A stretch of DNA of 64,000 nt from an uncultured Tateyamaria sp. (GTDB lineage Bacteria; Pseudomonadota; Alphaproteobacteria; Rhodobacterales; Rhodobacteraceae), in NCBI RefSeq assembly GCF_947487805.1, contig NZ_CANKXW010000004.1, positions 248,001 to 312,000 on the forward strand. Reading direction: 5' to 3'. Positions within the stretch are counted from its first letter, which is position 1; every line of letters starts with the position of its first letter. The translations under genes were made by a program, and so were the position numbers. The notes below the pieces were generated by a model that ran no database searches, had not been told where the DNA came from, and worked only from the letters and a program-made list of their open reading frames with translations. Positions 1-9,978 of the stretch are shown here, one piece after another.

Positions 1-30
1 TCTCAACCCGATCTGGGCGAATTGCCGCCG

Positions 31-735
31 TCACAGCAGGCCGCGTATGGCGTCGCACAATGCGGAGGCGTTTGGCGCAGATGCGATCCTCAAGCCCCCC
101 AGCGCGATGGGTGCCGCTGCCTCCGCCACCGTCGGGCTGAGCGCAGCCACACAGATGGATGTGGCGCGCGGCGCCGTCTTGGCAAACTGGATTGCAGTCC
201 GAGGCGAAAAAAGGGGAACAATCACACGACTTTCCCGCGTGATCGCCTCGCATGCGGCGGGCTTCAGCGGGCGCAGCACCTGATCATAGACGACGATGTG
301 GTCCACCGTCAGTCCCGCGCGCCCGAGGCGGACTGCAACATCCCCCCGCGTGTGCGCACCTGACACATGTACCAGCCGCGCAGCGGGCGGATGCGAAATC
401 AGACCGGCAACCAGACTGTTCGCGTCATGGCCCACCTGCTGCGCCTGCCATCCCCTCGCCTCTGCCGCGCGTGTGGTCGCAGGACCAACGCAATAGGCGA
501 CACGCCCCGCACCGTCCGGTCCGGCGGCCACTGCGGATTGCGACGTGAAAATCGCGGCATCCTTAGACCCGATGGGAACGGCCACGTCACGCGGCACGAT
601 ATCGACCAGCGGGCTGAATACTGGCAACAGGCGCGCCTGCATCTCGGCAGGCAGCCCGTCATAGAACGTCCGCGCCCGCGTCAGCGGCCGCGTCAGGATC
701 AAGGGGATCTGTGGGTTGGGTGCATTGTTTGCCAC
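31..735 (-). CDS. hemD: Uroporphyrinogen-III synthase
   Basis: Cyclises hydroxymethylbilane to uroporphyrinogen III in cytoplasmic haem and cobalamin synthesis. The product is about 234 residues, normal for HemD. It begins near IPLILTRP and carries the FYDGLP segment, a [13 protein letters not shown] segment and the C-terminal half with VSGAHTRGD and YDQVLRP. HemD is poorly conserved, so this rests on overall pattern. I place the start at a GTG at 735, because the open frame upstream runs into the divergent tsaD gene and has no HemD-like sequence. This leaves 49 bases for two divergent promoters. The first 30 bases of the window, beyond the stop codon, hold nothing I can identify. Confidence 0.82.
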   Translation of the reverse strand: MANNAPNPQIPLILTRPLTRARTFYDGLPAEMQARLLPVFSPLVDIVPRDVAVPIGSKDAAIFTSQSAVAAGPDGAGRVAYCVGPATTRAAEARGWQAQQVGHDANSLVAGLISHPPAARLVHVSGAHTRGDVAVRLGRAGLTVDHIVVYDQVLRPLKPAACEAITRESRVIVPLFSPRTAIQFAKTAPRATSICVAALSPTVAEAAAPIALGGLRIASAPNASALCDAIRGLL

Positions 736-784
736 GGGCGAAACTGTTACCCGGACGCAGCCTGCCGCGCAACGGACCAACACC

Positions 785-1879
785 ATGACCCGCCCGATCA
801 CGTGCCTCGGAATAGAAAGCAGCTGTGACGACACCGCGGCCGCGATTGTGCGCGGTGTGCCCGGCGATATGACCGTTTTGTCCTCTGTCGTGTTTGGTCA
901 AACCGACCTGCACGCGGCCTTTGGCGGTGTGGTGCCCGAGATTGCCGCCCGCGCCCACGCCGAACGTCTGGATGTCAGCGTGCAAGGCGCGCTGGATCAG
1001 GCGGGTGTCGGGTTCGGTGATCTCGATTCGATCGCGGTCACCTGCGGACCGGGCCTCATTGGTGGGGTCGTCTCGGGCGTGATGACGGCCAAGGCGTTGT
1101 CGGCGGCGACCGGTCTGCCACTCTATGGCGTGAACCACTTGGCCGGGCACGCGCTGACGCCGCGCCTGTCGGATGGCGTGGCCTTTCCCTATCTTATGTT
1201 GCTGGTGTCCGGCGGGCATTGCCAGTTCCTAATTACCCATGGGCCGGACCGGTTCGAACGGCTCGGCGGCACTATCGACGATGCACCGGGCGAGGCGTTC
1301 GACAAGGTCGCGCGCTTGATCGGTCTGGGCCAGCCCGGCGGTCCCGCAGTCGAAGCGGCGGCGCGTGGCGGCGACGCTACGCGCTTTGCCTTTCCCCGCC
1401 CTCTGGCCAACAAACCAGGCTGCGACATGAGCTTTTCAGGCCTCAAGACCGCCGTGCTCCGGGCGCGCGATACACTGGTGGCCGAAGCGGGTGGGCTGCG
1501 TCAGCAGGATCAGGCGGACTTGTCTGCATCGTTCCAAGCGGCGGTTGCCGACAGTCTGGCGGGAAAAAGCCGCCGCGCGCTGGACCAATATCTGGCGCTG
1601 TCGCCGTCCGATCCCAACTTCTGCGTGGCTGGGGGCGTGGCGGCAAACATGCACATTCGCAGCCTGTTAGAGACTGTTTCCGCCGATAAAGGCTGCCGTT
1701 TCCTCGCCCCACCGCTGGCGCTGTGCACGGACAATGCCGCGATGATCGCCGCCGCTGGCATCGAACAGATGGCAGGCCGTACACCGGACGGCATGGACCT
1801 TGCCGCCCGGCCACGCATGCCACTCGACACGCGCAGTGCCGCGATGCTGGGGTCCGGCAAAAAGGGCGCCAAAGCATGA
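785..1879 (+). CDS. tsaD: tRNA N6-adenosine threonylcarbamoyltransferase TsaD
   Basis: Transfers the threonylcarbamoyl group to A37 of ANN-decoding tRNAs, working with TsaB and TsaE in the cytoplasm. The product is 364 residues, typical for the family. The nucleotide-binding start [11 protein letters not shown] (about 10-20) and the metal-binding HxxxH in NHLAGHA (His118 and His122) are present, as is the later TDNAAMIA segment carrying a metal-binding Asp. The ATG at 785 is chosen because family homology begins at [13 protein letters not shown]; the longer open frame upstream only adds unrelated residues. It overlaps gpsA by four bases (ATGA), so the two are translationally coupled. Confidence 0.97.
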   Translation: MTRPITCLGIESSCDDTAAAIVRGVPGDMTVLSSVVFGQTDLHAAFGGVVPEIAARAHAERLDVSVQGALDQAGVGFGDLDSIAVTCGPGLIGGVVSGVMTAKALSAATGLPLYGVNHLAGHALTPRLSDGVAFPYLMLLVSGGHCQFLITHGPDRFERLGGTIDDAPGEAFDKVARLIGLGQPGGPAVEAAARGGDATRFAFPRPLANKPGCDMSFSGLKTAVLRARDTLVAEAGGLRQQDQADLSASFQAAVADSLAGKSRRALDQYLALSPSDPNFCVAGGVAANMHIRSLLETVSADKGCRFLAPPLALCTDNAAMIAAAGIEQMAGRTPDGMDLAARPRMPLDTRSAAMLGSGKKGAKA

Positions 1880-2814
1880 GTGTCGGCATCATCGGAGCAG
1901 GCGCCTTTGGTACTGCCCTTGCCGTGACACTCGCCCACCGCCAACCCGTGGCCCTCTGGGCACGCGACACCCGCGATATGGCCACAGCGCGCGAGAATAC
2001 CGCCCGTCTGCCCGGTGTGCGGTTCCCGGATCAACTGGCGGTTTCAGGCAAATTAGATACTGTTTTCCGTTCCGACATCCTGCTCCTCGCCGTACCGATG
2101 CAGGCGCTGGGTGGGTTCGCGCGCGCCCATGACCTGAGCGGAAAAACGGTCGTGGCCTGCTGCAAAGGGATCGACCTTGAGACAGGCAACGGGCCGACCG
2201 CGATGGTGCCATCCGCCACCCAAAGCGCGGTGCTGACCGGGCCCAGCTTTGCAGCCGATATCGCGCGGGGTCTACCCACTGCCCTCACCCTTGCCTGCAC
2301 CGACGCCGCGGTTGCCAAGTCCCTGCAACAGAGGCTGTCCACGCCCACCTTGCGCCTCTACCGCACGTCGGATGTGGTCGGCGCGGAACTGGGCGGCGCG
2401 CTCAAGAACGTGATTGCGATCGGCTGCGGCGCGGTGATGGGCGCGGGCCTCGGCGACAGCGCCCGCGCGGCCCTGATGACCCGCGGTTTCGCCGAGATGC
2501 AGCGCGTCGCCACCGCCTTTGGTGCACAACCGGACACGTTGATGGGCCTCAGCGGGCTTGGTGATCTGACGCTCACATGTACGTCAAGCCAGTCCCGGAA
2601 TTACCGTCTGGGTCTTGCGCTTGGCCGTGGCGACGACTTTGATGCGGGCATAACCGTCGAAGGGGCGGCGACAGCACAAGCGCTGCGCAAGGTCGCGAAG
2701 CGGCACAATCTGGATCTGCCGGTCTGCCGCGCCGTGGCGGATCTGGTCGCGGGAAAAACGGATATGACAGGGGCGATGGACCAGTTGCTGGCCCGCCCTC
2801 TCAAGGAGGAATGA
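1876..2814 (+). CDS. gpsA: Glycerol-3-phosphate dehydrogenase [NAD(P)+]
   Basis: Reduces dihydroxyacetone phosphate to sn-glycerol 3-phosphate for phospholipid synthesis. The product is 312 residues. The Rossmann motif GAGAFGTA is near the N-terminus (7-14), followed by VACCKGID, the GPSFAADIA loop and the [14 protein letters not shown] helix with the catalytic lysine, then the C-terminal [11 protein letters not shown] segment. All are hallmarks of GpsA. The start codon overlaps the tsaD stop. An AAGGAGGA Shine-Dalgarno lies within its last codons and serves the next gene, so tsaD-gpsA-yciI-EVE read as one operon. Confidence 0.97.
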   Translation: MSVGIIGAGAFGTALAVTLAHRQPVALWARDTRDMATARENTARLPGVRFPDQLAVSGKLDTVFRSDILLLAVPMQALGGFARAHDLSGKTVVACCKGIDLETGNGPTAMVPSATQSAVLTGPSFAADIARGLPTALTLACTDAAVAKSLQQRLSTPTLRLYRTSDVVGAELGGALKNVIAIGCGAVMGAGLGDSARAALMTRGFAEMQRVATAFGAQPDTLMGLSGLGDLTLTCTSSQSRNYRLGLALGRGDDFDAGITVEGAATAQALRKVAKRHNLDLPVCRAVADLVAGKTDMTGAMDQLLARPLKEE

Positions 2815-2815
2815 G

Positions 2816-3091
2816 ATGATTTTTGCACTGATGGCCTGGGACAAGGACGGCGCGCTGGACCTGCGGATGGAAAACCGGCCCGCGCACCTCGACTACCTCA
2901 AGGGTTCTGATGCCGTGCGCAAGGCAGGGCCGTTCCTCGACGCCGACGGCAAACCCTGCGGGTCGCTGATCGTGCTGGAACTGGACGACATGGCCGCCGC
3001 GCAGGACTGGGCCGACAACGACCCCTATGCCAAGGCGGGCCTGTTCCGCGAGGTGACAATCACCGCGTGGAACCAGGTGATCGGCGCATGA
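2816..3091 (+). CDS. YciI family protein
   Basis: A 91-residue YciI-fold protein. The pattern MIFALMAWDKDGALDLRMENR, then RPAHLDYLK with the conserved His, and DDMAAAQDWADNDPYAKAGLF at the C-terminus match the YCII family (ferredoxin-like fold, stand-alone dimer). The family is thought to include small-molecule isomerases or dehydrochlorinase-like enzymes, but no substrate can be inferred here. It begins one base after the gpsA stop, with a strong AAGGAGGA ribosome site inside gpsA, and overlaps the EVE gene by four bases. In many Rhodobacterales this gene sits between gpsA and an EVE-domain gene. Confidence 0.85.
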   Translation: MIFALMAWDKDGALDLRMENRPAHLDYLKGSDAVRKAGPFLDADGKPCGSLIVLELDDMAAAQDWADNDPYAKAGLFREVTITAWNQVIGA

Positions 3092-3507
3092 AATACTGGC
3101 TGTTCAAATCCGAACCCTCCACCTGGAGCTGGGACCAGCAGGTCGCCAAGGGCGATGCGGGCGAAGAATGGGACGGTGTGCGCAACTATCAGGCCCGCAA
3201 CTTCATGCGCGAGATGGCTGTGGGTGACCGCGGGTTCTTCTACCACTCGCAAAAGGAAAAGGCGGTTGTCGGGATCGTCGAGGTCTGCGCCGAGGCCCAT
3301 CCCGACAGCACCACCGACGACGACCGCTGGGACTGCGTGGACATCAAGGCGGTCAAGCCGGTCAAGACGCCCGTGACGCTGGACATGGTCAAGGCCGATG
3401 AACGTCTGTCCGACATGGCACTGATCCGCAATTCGCGCTTGTCGGTGCAGCCCGTAACGGCGGATGAATGGCGGATCGTCTGCGAGATGGCCGGGATCCC
3501 GGAATAA
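3088..3507 (+). CDS. EVE domain-containing protein (thymocyte Thy28-like)
   Basis: A 139-residue single EVE domain (PUA-like fold). The family signatures MKYWLFKSEPSTWSW at the start, WDGVRNYQARNFMREM in the middle and GFFYHSQKEKAVVGIVEV are all visible. EVE domains bind modified bases in DNA or RNA (5-methylcytosine derivatives and modified RNA bases in characterised members). The function of this stand-alone form in proteobacteria is not settled. The ATG at 3088 is chosen because homology starts exactly there and it forms an ATGA overlap with the YciI gene. It is the last gene of the tsaD operon before a weaker gap. Confidence 0.9.
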   Translation: MKYWLFKSEPSTWSWDQQVAKGDAGEEWDGVRNYQARNFMREMAVGDRGFFYHSQKEKAVVGIVEVCAEAHPDSTTDDDRWDCVDIKAVKPVKTPVTLDMVKADERLSDMALIRNSRLSVQPVTADEWRIVCEMAGIPE

Positions 3508-3567
3508 CTCTTAGGGTTTCGCCCGAACCTCTGTAGGCTTGCAGTAAATCGCATAATGGAGGGTCAG

Positions 3568-3966
3568 ATGGGATTTTTGGCAGTGGTCGTGGCCGGGGTG
3601 GCCGGGTTCATGTTCGGCGCGGTGTGGTACACCGTCTTCGCAAAGCCGTGGATGGCGGCGTCGGGCGTGCCTCTGAACGACGCAGGTGACGCGCCCGCGA
3701 ACCAGAAGAACCCAGTGCCCTATATCACCAGCATCGTGGGCGCGATCCTCGTGGCGGGCATGATGCGCCACGTCTTTGCGCTCAGCAATATCGACACATT
3801 CGGCGAGGGGCTCGTCTCCGGCTTTGGCGTCGGCCTGTTCCTTGTCAGCCCATGGATCGCCACGTTCTACGCCTTTGGCGCACGGCCTTTCCGGCTGACG
3901 CTGATCGACAGCGGATATGCCACGTTTGGCTGTACCGTGATCGGCGCGGTTCTGATGCTGTTCTGA
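3568..3966 (+). CDS. DUF1761 family membrane protein
   Basis: A small integral membrane protein of about 132 residues with four predicted hydrophobic segments: the first at the N-terminus (LAVVVAGVAGFMFGAVWY), others at ITSIVGAILVAGMM, GFGVGLFLVSPWIATFY and GCTVIGAVLMLF. The early GAVWYTVFAKPWM motif is typical of DUF1761. The molecular role of the family is unknown. The ATG at 3568 is preferred over one at 3556 because a GGAGGG ribosome site ends four bases before it. A hairpin lies just after the stop. Confidence 0.8.
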   Translation: MGFLAVVVAGVAGFMFGAVWYTVFAKPWMAASGVPLNDAGDAPANQKNPVPYITSIVGAILVAGMMRHVFALSNIDTFGEGLVSGFGVGLFLVSPWIATFYAFGARPFRLTLIDSGYATFGCTVIGAVLMLF

Positions 3967-3973
3967 TGCGAAA

Positions 3974-4005
3974 AGGGGCCGGACCACCTGCGTGGTCAGA
4001 CCCCT
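3974..4005 (+). terminator. Hairpin after DUF1761 gene
   Basis: GACCAC (3982-3987) and GTGGTC (3992-3997) form a perfect 6-base stem with a CTGC loop. AGGGG/CCCCT (3974-3978 / 4001-4005) extends it across a bulge. There is no clear U-tract, so it is a probable but imperfect terminator. Confidence 0.5.
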
Positions 4006-4139
4006 CTCTCGCCCCAGCGTGCACTCCACAGAGCCACCGCACGTTTGCTTGAATTTCGGGTCTGACCGTTCTGGTCGGACATGTACTGCATACGCAGCGC
4101 CCCGGAAATTTGCAAATCTATAGTATTTTTAATTGCCCT

Positions 4140-4171
4140 GAAAACAGAAACACCCGCTTAACTTGCGGGTG
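4140..4171 (-). terminator. Intrinsic terminator of the DUF2853 gene
   Basis: Read on the minus strand, CACCCGC-AAGTTAA-GCGGGTG is followed by a T-rich tract (TTTCTGTTTT). It lies about 30 bases beyond the stop codon of the DUF2853 gene. Confidence 0.75.
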
Positions 4172-4199
4172 CTCCAATCGTCCAATCCAAGGCTCAGGT

Positions 4200-4541
4200 T
4201 CAGCCGTAGACGGCCTCTTTGCCGAAATGCTTGGTCAGCATGTAATAGACCACGGCGCGGTACTTGTTGCGCTCGGATTTTCCATAGGTTTCGATCACGG
4301 AATTGATCGCTTCCATCAATTGCGGGCCATCGGCCAGGCCCAGCTTCTTGATGAGAAAGTTGTTCTTGACGGTTTCCAGTTCCGAAGGCTGGCTCCCGGC
4401 GACGGTGGACGCGTCGGAGTTATAGATCGCGGGGCCGCATCCGATGGTCACCTTTGTCAAAAGGTCCATGTCAGGCGTCATCCCGCATTTATTCTTAAGA
4501 TCGTCAGCATATTGTGCGATCAAATCGTCCCGTTTGCCCAT
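4200..4541 (-). CDS. DUF2853 family protein
   Basis: A 113-residue cytoplasmic protein that matches DUF2853: an N-terminal helical part (MGKRDDLIAQYADDLKNKCG), the motif TKVTIGCGPAIYNSDASTVAG, then FLIKKLGL and a C-terminal KYRAVVYYMLTKHFGKE. Structures exist for the family but no function is established. The ATG at 4541 is chosen because homology starts there and a GGTGGGAG ribosome site precedes it. Monocistronic, with its own terminator at 4140-4171. Confidence 0.85.
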   Translation of the reverse strand: MGKRDDLIAQYADDLKNKCGMTPDMDLLTKVTIGCGPAIYNSDASTVAGSQPSELETVKNNFLIKKLGLADGPQLMEAINSVIETYGKSERNKYRAVVYYMLTKHFGKEAVYG

Positions 4542-4670
4542 ATCTGGTCTCCCACCGTTGGTTTGCGTCCATATTTTGTAGCTGACGCAAGGCATTTCAG
4601 TCTTGTGCGGGCACGATAACGACAAAACGGCAAAGGACAAACAATTTCGGCGGGGAAAATTGGGCTCTAA

Positions 4671-4703
4671 ACCGCAAAAAGGGGCGCCTGATCGGCACCC
4701 CTT
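4671..4703 (-). terminator. Intrinsic terminator of the PRC-barrel gene
   Basis: On the minus strand a 10-base stem, AAGGGGTGCC and GGCGCCCCTT (4694-4703 / 4679-4688), with a 5-base loop is followed by a T-run and GCGGTTT. It lies about 20 bases past the stop at 4726. Confidence 0.85.
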
Positions 4704-4725
4704 TCCGCGCAATTGCTGTCACCGA

Positions 4726-5256
4726 TTACGAGGACATGTTGATCTCGTAGTCGCTGGGCAGGCTTTCCAGCTCGCTCTCGTCGATCTCGGGCAGGGCTTC
4801 CAGCTCGGCCTCGGACCATGTGGCAAGACGCAGTTCGCCGTCGCCGGTACGGTCAAACTGTTCCAGCGGCAGGGCAACGGTGTACTCGCCCAGACCCAGG
4901 AAACCACCGATACCGATCACCGCGGCATAACCGTCGGCGGACTTGATGACATAGTCGATCTCACCCACGGTCTCGTCCGACGCGGTCAGCACGTTGGTGC
5001 CGATGATTTCGGCCACGGTCATGGGCTCGGCGTCCATGTCATCCATGTCGCTCGTCGCGGCATCCGCGGTGTCGATTGCAGTCTCGAAACCTTCTTGGGT
5101 TTCATTGGCCAGCATCTCGGCTGTGGCCAGTGTCGCAGTGCCCACCTGGCTGTCGATTGCGGTGTCTTCCGGCTTGTCCGACATCGACCCGGCAAAGGCG
5201 GGTGTGGCAATCAAGGCGGCAATGGCAGCGGTTGTTTTCAGTACGTTGCGTGTCAT
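4726..5256 (-). CDS. Exported PRC-barrel domain protein
   Basis: A 176-residue protein with a clear signal peptide (MTRNVLKTTAAIAALIATPAFA, cleavage probably after AFA). An acidic Asp/Glu/Thr-rich segment follows, then a PRC-barrel-like domain from about residue 75: TVAEIIGTNVLTASDETVGEIDYVI and AAVIGIGGFLGLGEYTVALP. PRC-barrel domains are small beta-barrels found in RimM, photosystem H subunit and many exported alphaproteobacterial proteins of unknown role. The start is set at 5256 by a GGAGGT ribosome site and the signal peptide. Monocistronic, with a strong terminator. Confidence 0.85.
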   Translation of the reverse strand: MTRNVLKTTAAIAALIATPAFAGSMSDKPEDTAIDSQVGTATLATAEMLANETQEGFETAIDTADAATSDMDDMDAEPMTVAEIIGTNVLTASDETVGEIDYVIKSADGYAAVIGIGGFLGLGEYTVALPLEQFDRTGDGELRLATWSEAELEALPEIDESELESLPSDYEINMSS

Positions 5257-5329
5257 AGTGACCTCCATTGTTTCATCTGGTGAACCAACGGCGATCAGGC
5301 AAAAGGGTTCCGGCAACCGCCCGGATTTT

Positions 5330-6043
5330 TTAGCGGCACAGCCCCCAGCCGCTGTGTTGCAGATGGAAATGATCCGCATGCAGACTGTTGTAGTCGGGGC
5401 CAAGCGTCACGCGAAACCATGTGCAGGCGCTGTTCCTCAGATCGCGAAAAAACGCAGCTTGCGTGCCTGCGTCATTCCACCCGCTCAACAGCCGAAGGCG
5501 GCGCCCATCGCCGAGGGTCACGCCGGAAATGTCGATGGCCTCGGCAGTGGCGTGGCTGCTCAAACGCCCGGACGATCCCTGCGGTGTCCTGATCTGGCGA
5601 CAGCTATAGCTCGACGCGTGCTGGATCGCGGTGACCTCCTGATCGAAATGTGTCCGCGCGGCCGGGATCACCCCGTGCCGGTGCCACATCGCCAGCCGCA
5701 GCGCGGTCTGGCATCGCGTCTCGACCGGCGTCATCCGCGCCCCGCCGACACTGCGCAGGGTCACCCGGTCTGCAATGCCGCATTGCGATGGCGTCGTCAG
5801 GTCGGGCAGGGGCTCGAATTCCGCCCCCGTGCCCAATGCGGCGCGACAGGTGGCACCGCTGGCCAGCGCCTGCGCCATCTTGGTCCGGGTCAGCGGCGAC
5901 AGCGGATCCGTCACGTTCAGCGGTTTGATCGGGTTCAGCGCATCGGGCAGCGGCGTGCCCGGCGCATAGATCAGCAGAAAGCCCGCGACGCAGGCCATGA
6001 TGAACAGCGTCAAAAGCGCATAGAGCAGAGACGCAAGACGCAT
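5330..6043 (-). CDS. Extensin-like C-terminal domain protein
   Basis: A 237-residue membrane-anchored or exported protein. One N-terminal hydrophobic segment (LASLLYALLTLFIMACVAGFLL) precedes an extensin-like_C domain containing SSYSCRQI, the metal-site-like SSHATAEAIDISGV (H then D) and the C-terminal LHADHFHLQ. The His-x6-Asp and HxH pattern resembles the zinc site of M15 peptidases, so a cell-wall peptidase role is plausible but unproven. It ends close to the nitroreductase gene downstream of the latter (three-base gap at 6044-6046), so both are probably transcribed together from the nitroreductase side. Confidence 0.85.
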   Translation of the reverse strand: MRLASLLYALLTLFIMACVAGFLLIYAPGTPLPDALNPIKPLNVTDPLSPLTRTKMAQALASGATCRAALGTGAEFEPLPDLTTPSQCGIADRVTLRSVGGARMTPVETRCQTALRLAMWHRHGVIPAARTHFDQEVTAIQHASSYSCRQIRTPQGSSGRLSSHATAEAIDISGVTLGDGRRLRLLSGWNDAGTQAAFFRDLRNSACTWFRVTLGPDYNSLHADHFHLQHSGWGLCR

Positions 6044-6046
6044 CGG

Positions 6047-6736
6047 TCAGCGGACGGACAGGATTTCGCTCAGCGGCTTTTTCATCTTGGCGACGGCGGG
6101 CACGGTTGCGTCTTTGGCGGCATGGCCCACGGCGATGATCATCGTCGCCTTCTCGCTGTCGGGCCGCCCCAGCAACTCGCCCAGAAACTTCATCGGGTTC
6201 GGCGTGTGGGTCAGCGTCACCAGCCCCGCCATATGCAACGCGGTCAGCAACATGCCCGTCGCGATCCCCACGCTTTCCGGCACGTAATAGTTCTTGTACC
6301 GCGTCCCGTCGTCAAAACTGCCATAGCGTTGGGCAAAGACCACGACCAGCCATGGCGCATCCTCCAGATGCGGTTTGTGGTCATTCGTGCCAATGGGCTC
6401 CAGCGCCTTGATCCACTCGTCACTGGCCCCGCCGCCATAGAACTTGCGCTCTTCCTCCTCGGCGGCGTCGCGGATCTGTTTCTTGATCGCGGGGTCCTGA
6501 ATGGCAACGAAATGCCATGGCTGGTGGTTGGCCCCCGACGGCGCAGTGCCCGCCGCGGCCACGCAGGCCTCGATCACCGACTGATCGACCGGACGGGTGG
6601 AATAGTCACGCACCGTGTGCCGCTTGGCCATCATGTCGCGATAGGCTTCGGCCTGTTGCAGCATCTCCGCATCGCTCAGGTCCTGACGGTCCGGCAGCGG
6701 CAGTTGCGTGTATTCAAGCTGGTCCTTGGAGAACAT
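6047..6736 (-). CDS. Nitroreductase-fold flavoprotein, iodotyrosine deiodinase-like
   Basis: A 229-residue FMN enzyme of the nitroreductase superfamily. RHTVRDYSTRPV (39-50) and TAPSGANHQPWHFV (64-77) are the FMN phosphate and ring-binding motifs; YYVPESVGIATGMLL (150-164) is the dimer helix. What sets it apart is Glu96, Tyr100 and Lys121: spacings of 4 and 21 equal those of the Glu-Tyr-Lys lid triad of iodotyrosine deiodinase (human E157, Y161, K182), which grips the zwitterion of halotyrosines. From this I infer a reductive dehalogenase of halogenated tyrosine rather than a generic nitroreductase. Located just upstream of the extensin-like gene. Confidence 0.85.
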   Translation of the reverse strand: MFSKDQLEYTQLPLPDRQDLSDAEMLQQAEAYRDMMAKRHTVRDYSTRPVDQSVIEACVAAAGTAPSGANHQPWHFVAIQDPAIKKQIRDAAEEEERKFYGGGASDEWIKALEPIGTNDHKPHLEDAPWLVVVFAQRYGSFDDGTRYKNYYVPESVGIATGMLLTALHMAGLVTLTHTPNPMKFLGELLGRPDSEKATMIIAVGHAAKDATVPAVAKMKKPLSEILSVR

Positions 6737-6778
6737 GGTTTGTGTCCTTTTCGATCCTGATCTTGTGCCGAGGGGAGG

Positions 6779-6830
6779 GCCGACACGCGGGGTGGTGCTA
6801 TAGCGCCGCCCCGGGGGGGGGCGTGTCGGC
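6779..6830. repeat. Nested inverted repeat with a G9 run
   Basis: GCCGACACGC (6779-6788) and GCGTGTCGGC (6821-6830) are exact inverted arms. Between them GGGGTGGTGC (6789-6798) and GCGCCGCCCC (6803-6812) pair around a TATA loop, leaving an unpaired G-run. It lies after gyrB and before the nitroreductase gene. It may terminate gyrB and, through GCTATAGC, supply the -10 of the nitroreductase promoter. Confidence 0.6.
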
Positions 6831-6859
6831 GCTGCCCGGCGTGTCCGCCGGGCGGGTAC

Positions 6860-9277
<2,418 letters not shown>

Positions 9278-9304
9278 TTATGGGCCCCTTGAGTGGTTGC
9301 ACCA

Positions 9305-9333
9305 AATATACGGTTTTTCAGGGGGAATGTCAC
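9305..9333 (-). promoter_or_regulatory. Probable gyrB promoter
   Basis: On the minus strand GTGACA (9328-9333), a 17-base spacer and TATATT (9305-9310) stand 27 bases before the gyrB ATG. A 7-base inverted repeat, CTGACAC/GTGTCAG, at 9338-9361 lies just upstream and may terminate the preceding exporter gene. Confidence 0.6.
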
Positions 9334-9357
9334 GCAACTGACACAAGATTTTGCGTG

Positions 9358-9978
9358 TCAGGTCAGGGGGATGATCAGGCCCACACAGATCAGCAAACCG
9401 CCCGCAATCAGGTTCATCCGACGCAAGGCGCGCGCAGAGGTCAAAAGCCGTCGCGCCCGATCGATAAACAGCGCCATGACAAGGTTTCCGACCAGCGGCA
9501 CGATCATCGACAACAGCACGATCACCGCGACATCCCACGCTGTCAGCTGCGTCAGATCAAAGAACCCCGGAAGCATCCCCATGTAGAACAGGATCGCCTT
9601 GGGATTGCCAAGGATCACCGCCAATCCCGCAAGAAACCCCGCCCACATGCCCGGCCGCGTCAACCGGCTGTCGGTGCTGATCTGCGCGTCGGCGGCACGG
9701 ATCACCATCACCCCCATCAGCAGGAAAATCCCCGCAGCCACCCATTTCAGGACCGCCAGAAACCCGCCATAGACCGACAGGATCCACGTGATGCCAAAGA
9801 TCGCCAGCAGCGACCACAGCACATCCCCGACCACAACGCCTAAGGCCAGCGGCCACGCCGCCTGAAACCCGCCCGACAGGCTGCGCGCAATCAGCCCGAC
9901 CCAGACAGGCCCCGGCGTCAGGAACAATACCGCCAGCGCGCCCGCATAAAGCGCAATGTCCCACGGCGCGAGGGTCAC
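9358..9978 (-). CDS. LysE/RhtB family amino-acid exporter
   Basis: A 206-residue inner-membrane exporter with about six hydrophobic segments. The opening APWDIALYAGALAVLFLTPGPVWVGLIARSL carries the TPGP motif of the LysE/RhtB superfamily, followed by the GVVVGDVLWSLLA segment and GNPKAILFYMG, the second signature. The substrate is probably an amino acid or a derivative but cannot be named. Translation starts at a GTG that overlaps the recF stop (GTGA), so it is coupled to recF. Its position between recF and gyrB is unusual for a transporter. Confidence 0.9.
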   Translation of the reverse strand: MTLAPWDIALYAGALAVLFLTPGPVWVGLIARSLSGGFQAAWPLALGVVVGDVLWSLLAIFGITWILSVYGGFLAVLKWVAAGIFLLMGVMVIRAADAQISTDSRLTRPGMWAGFLAGLAVILGNPKAILFYMGMLPGFFDLTQLTAWDVAVIVLLSMIVPLVGNLVMALFIDRARRLLTSARALRRMNLIAGGLLICVGLIIPLT

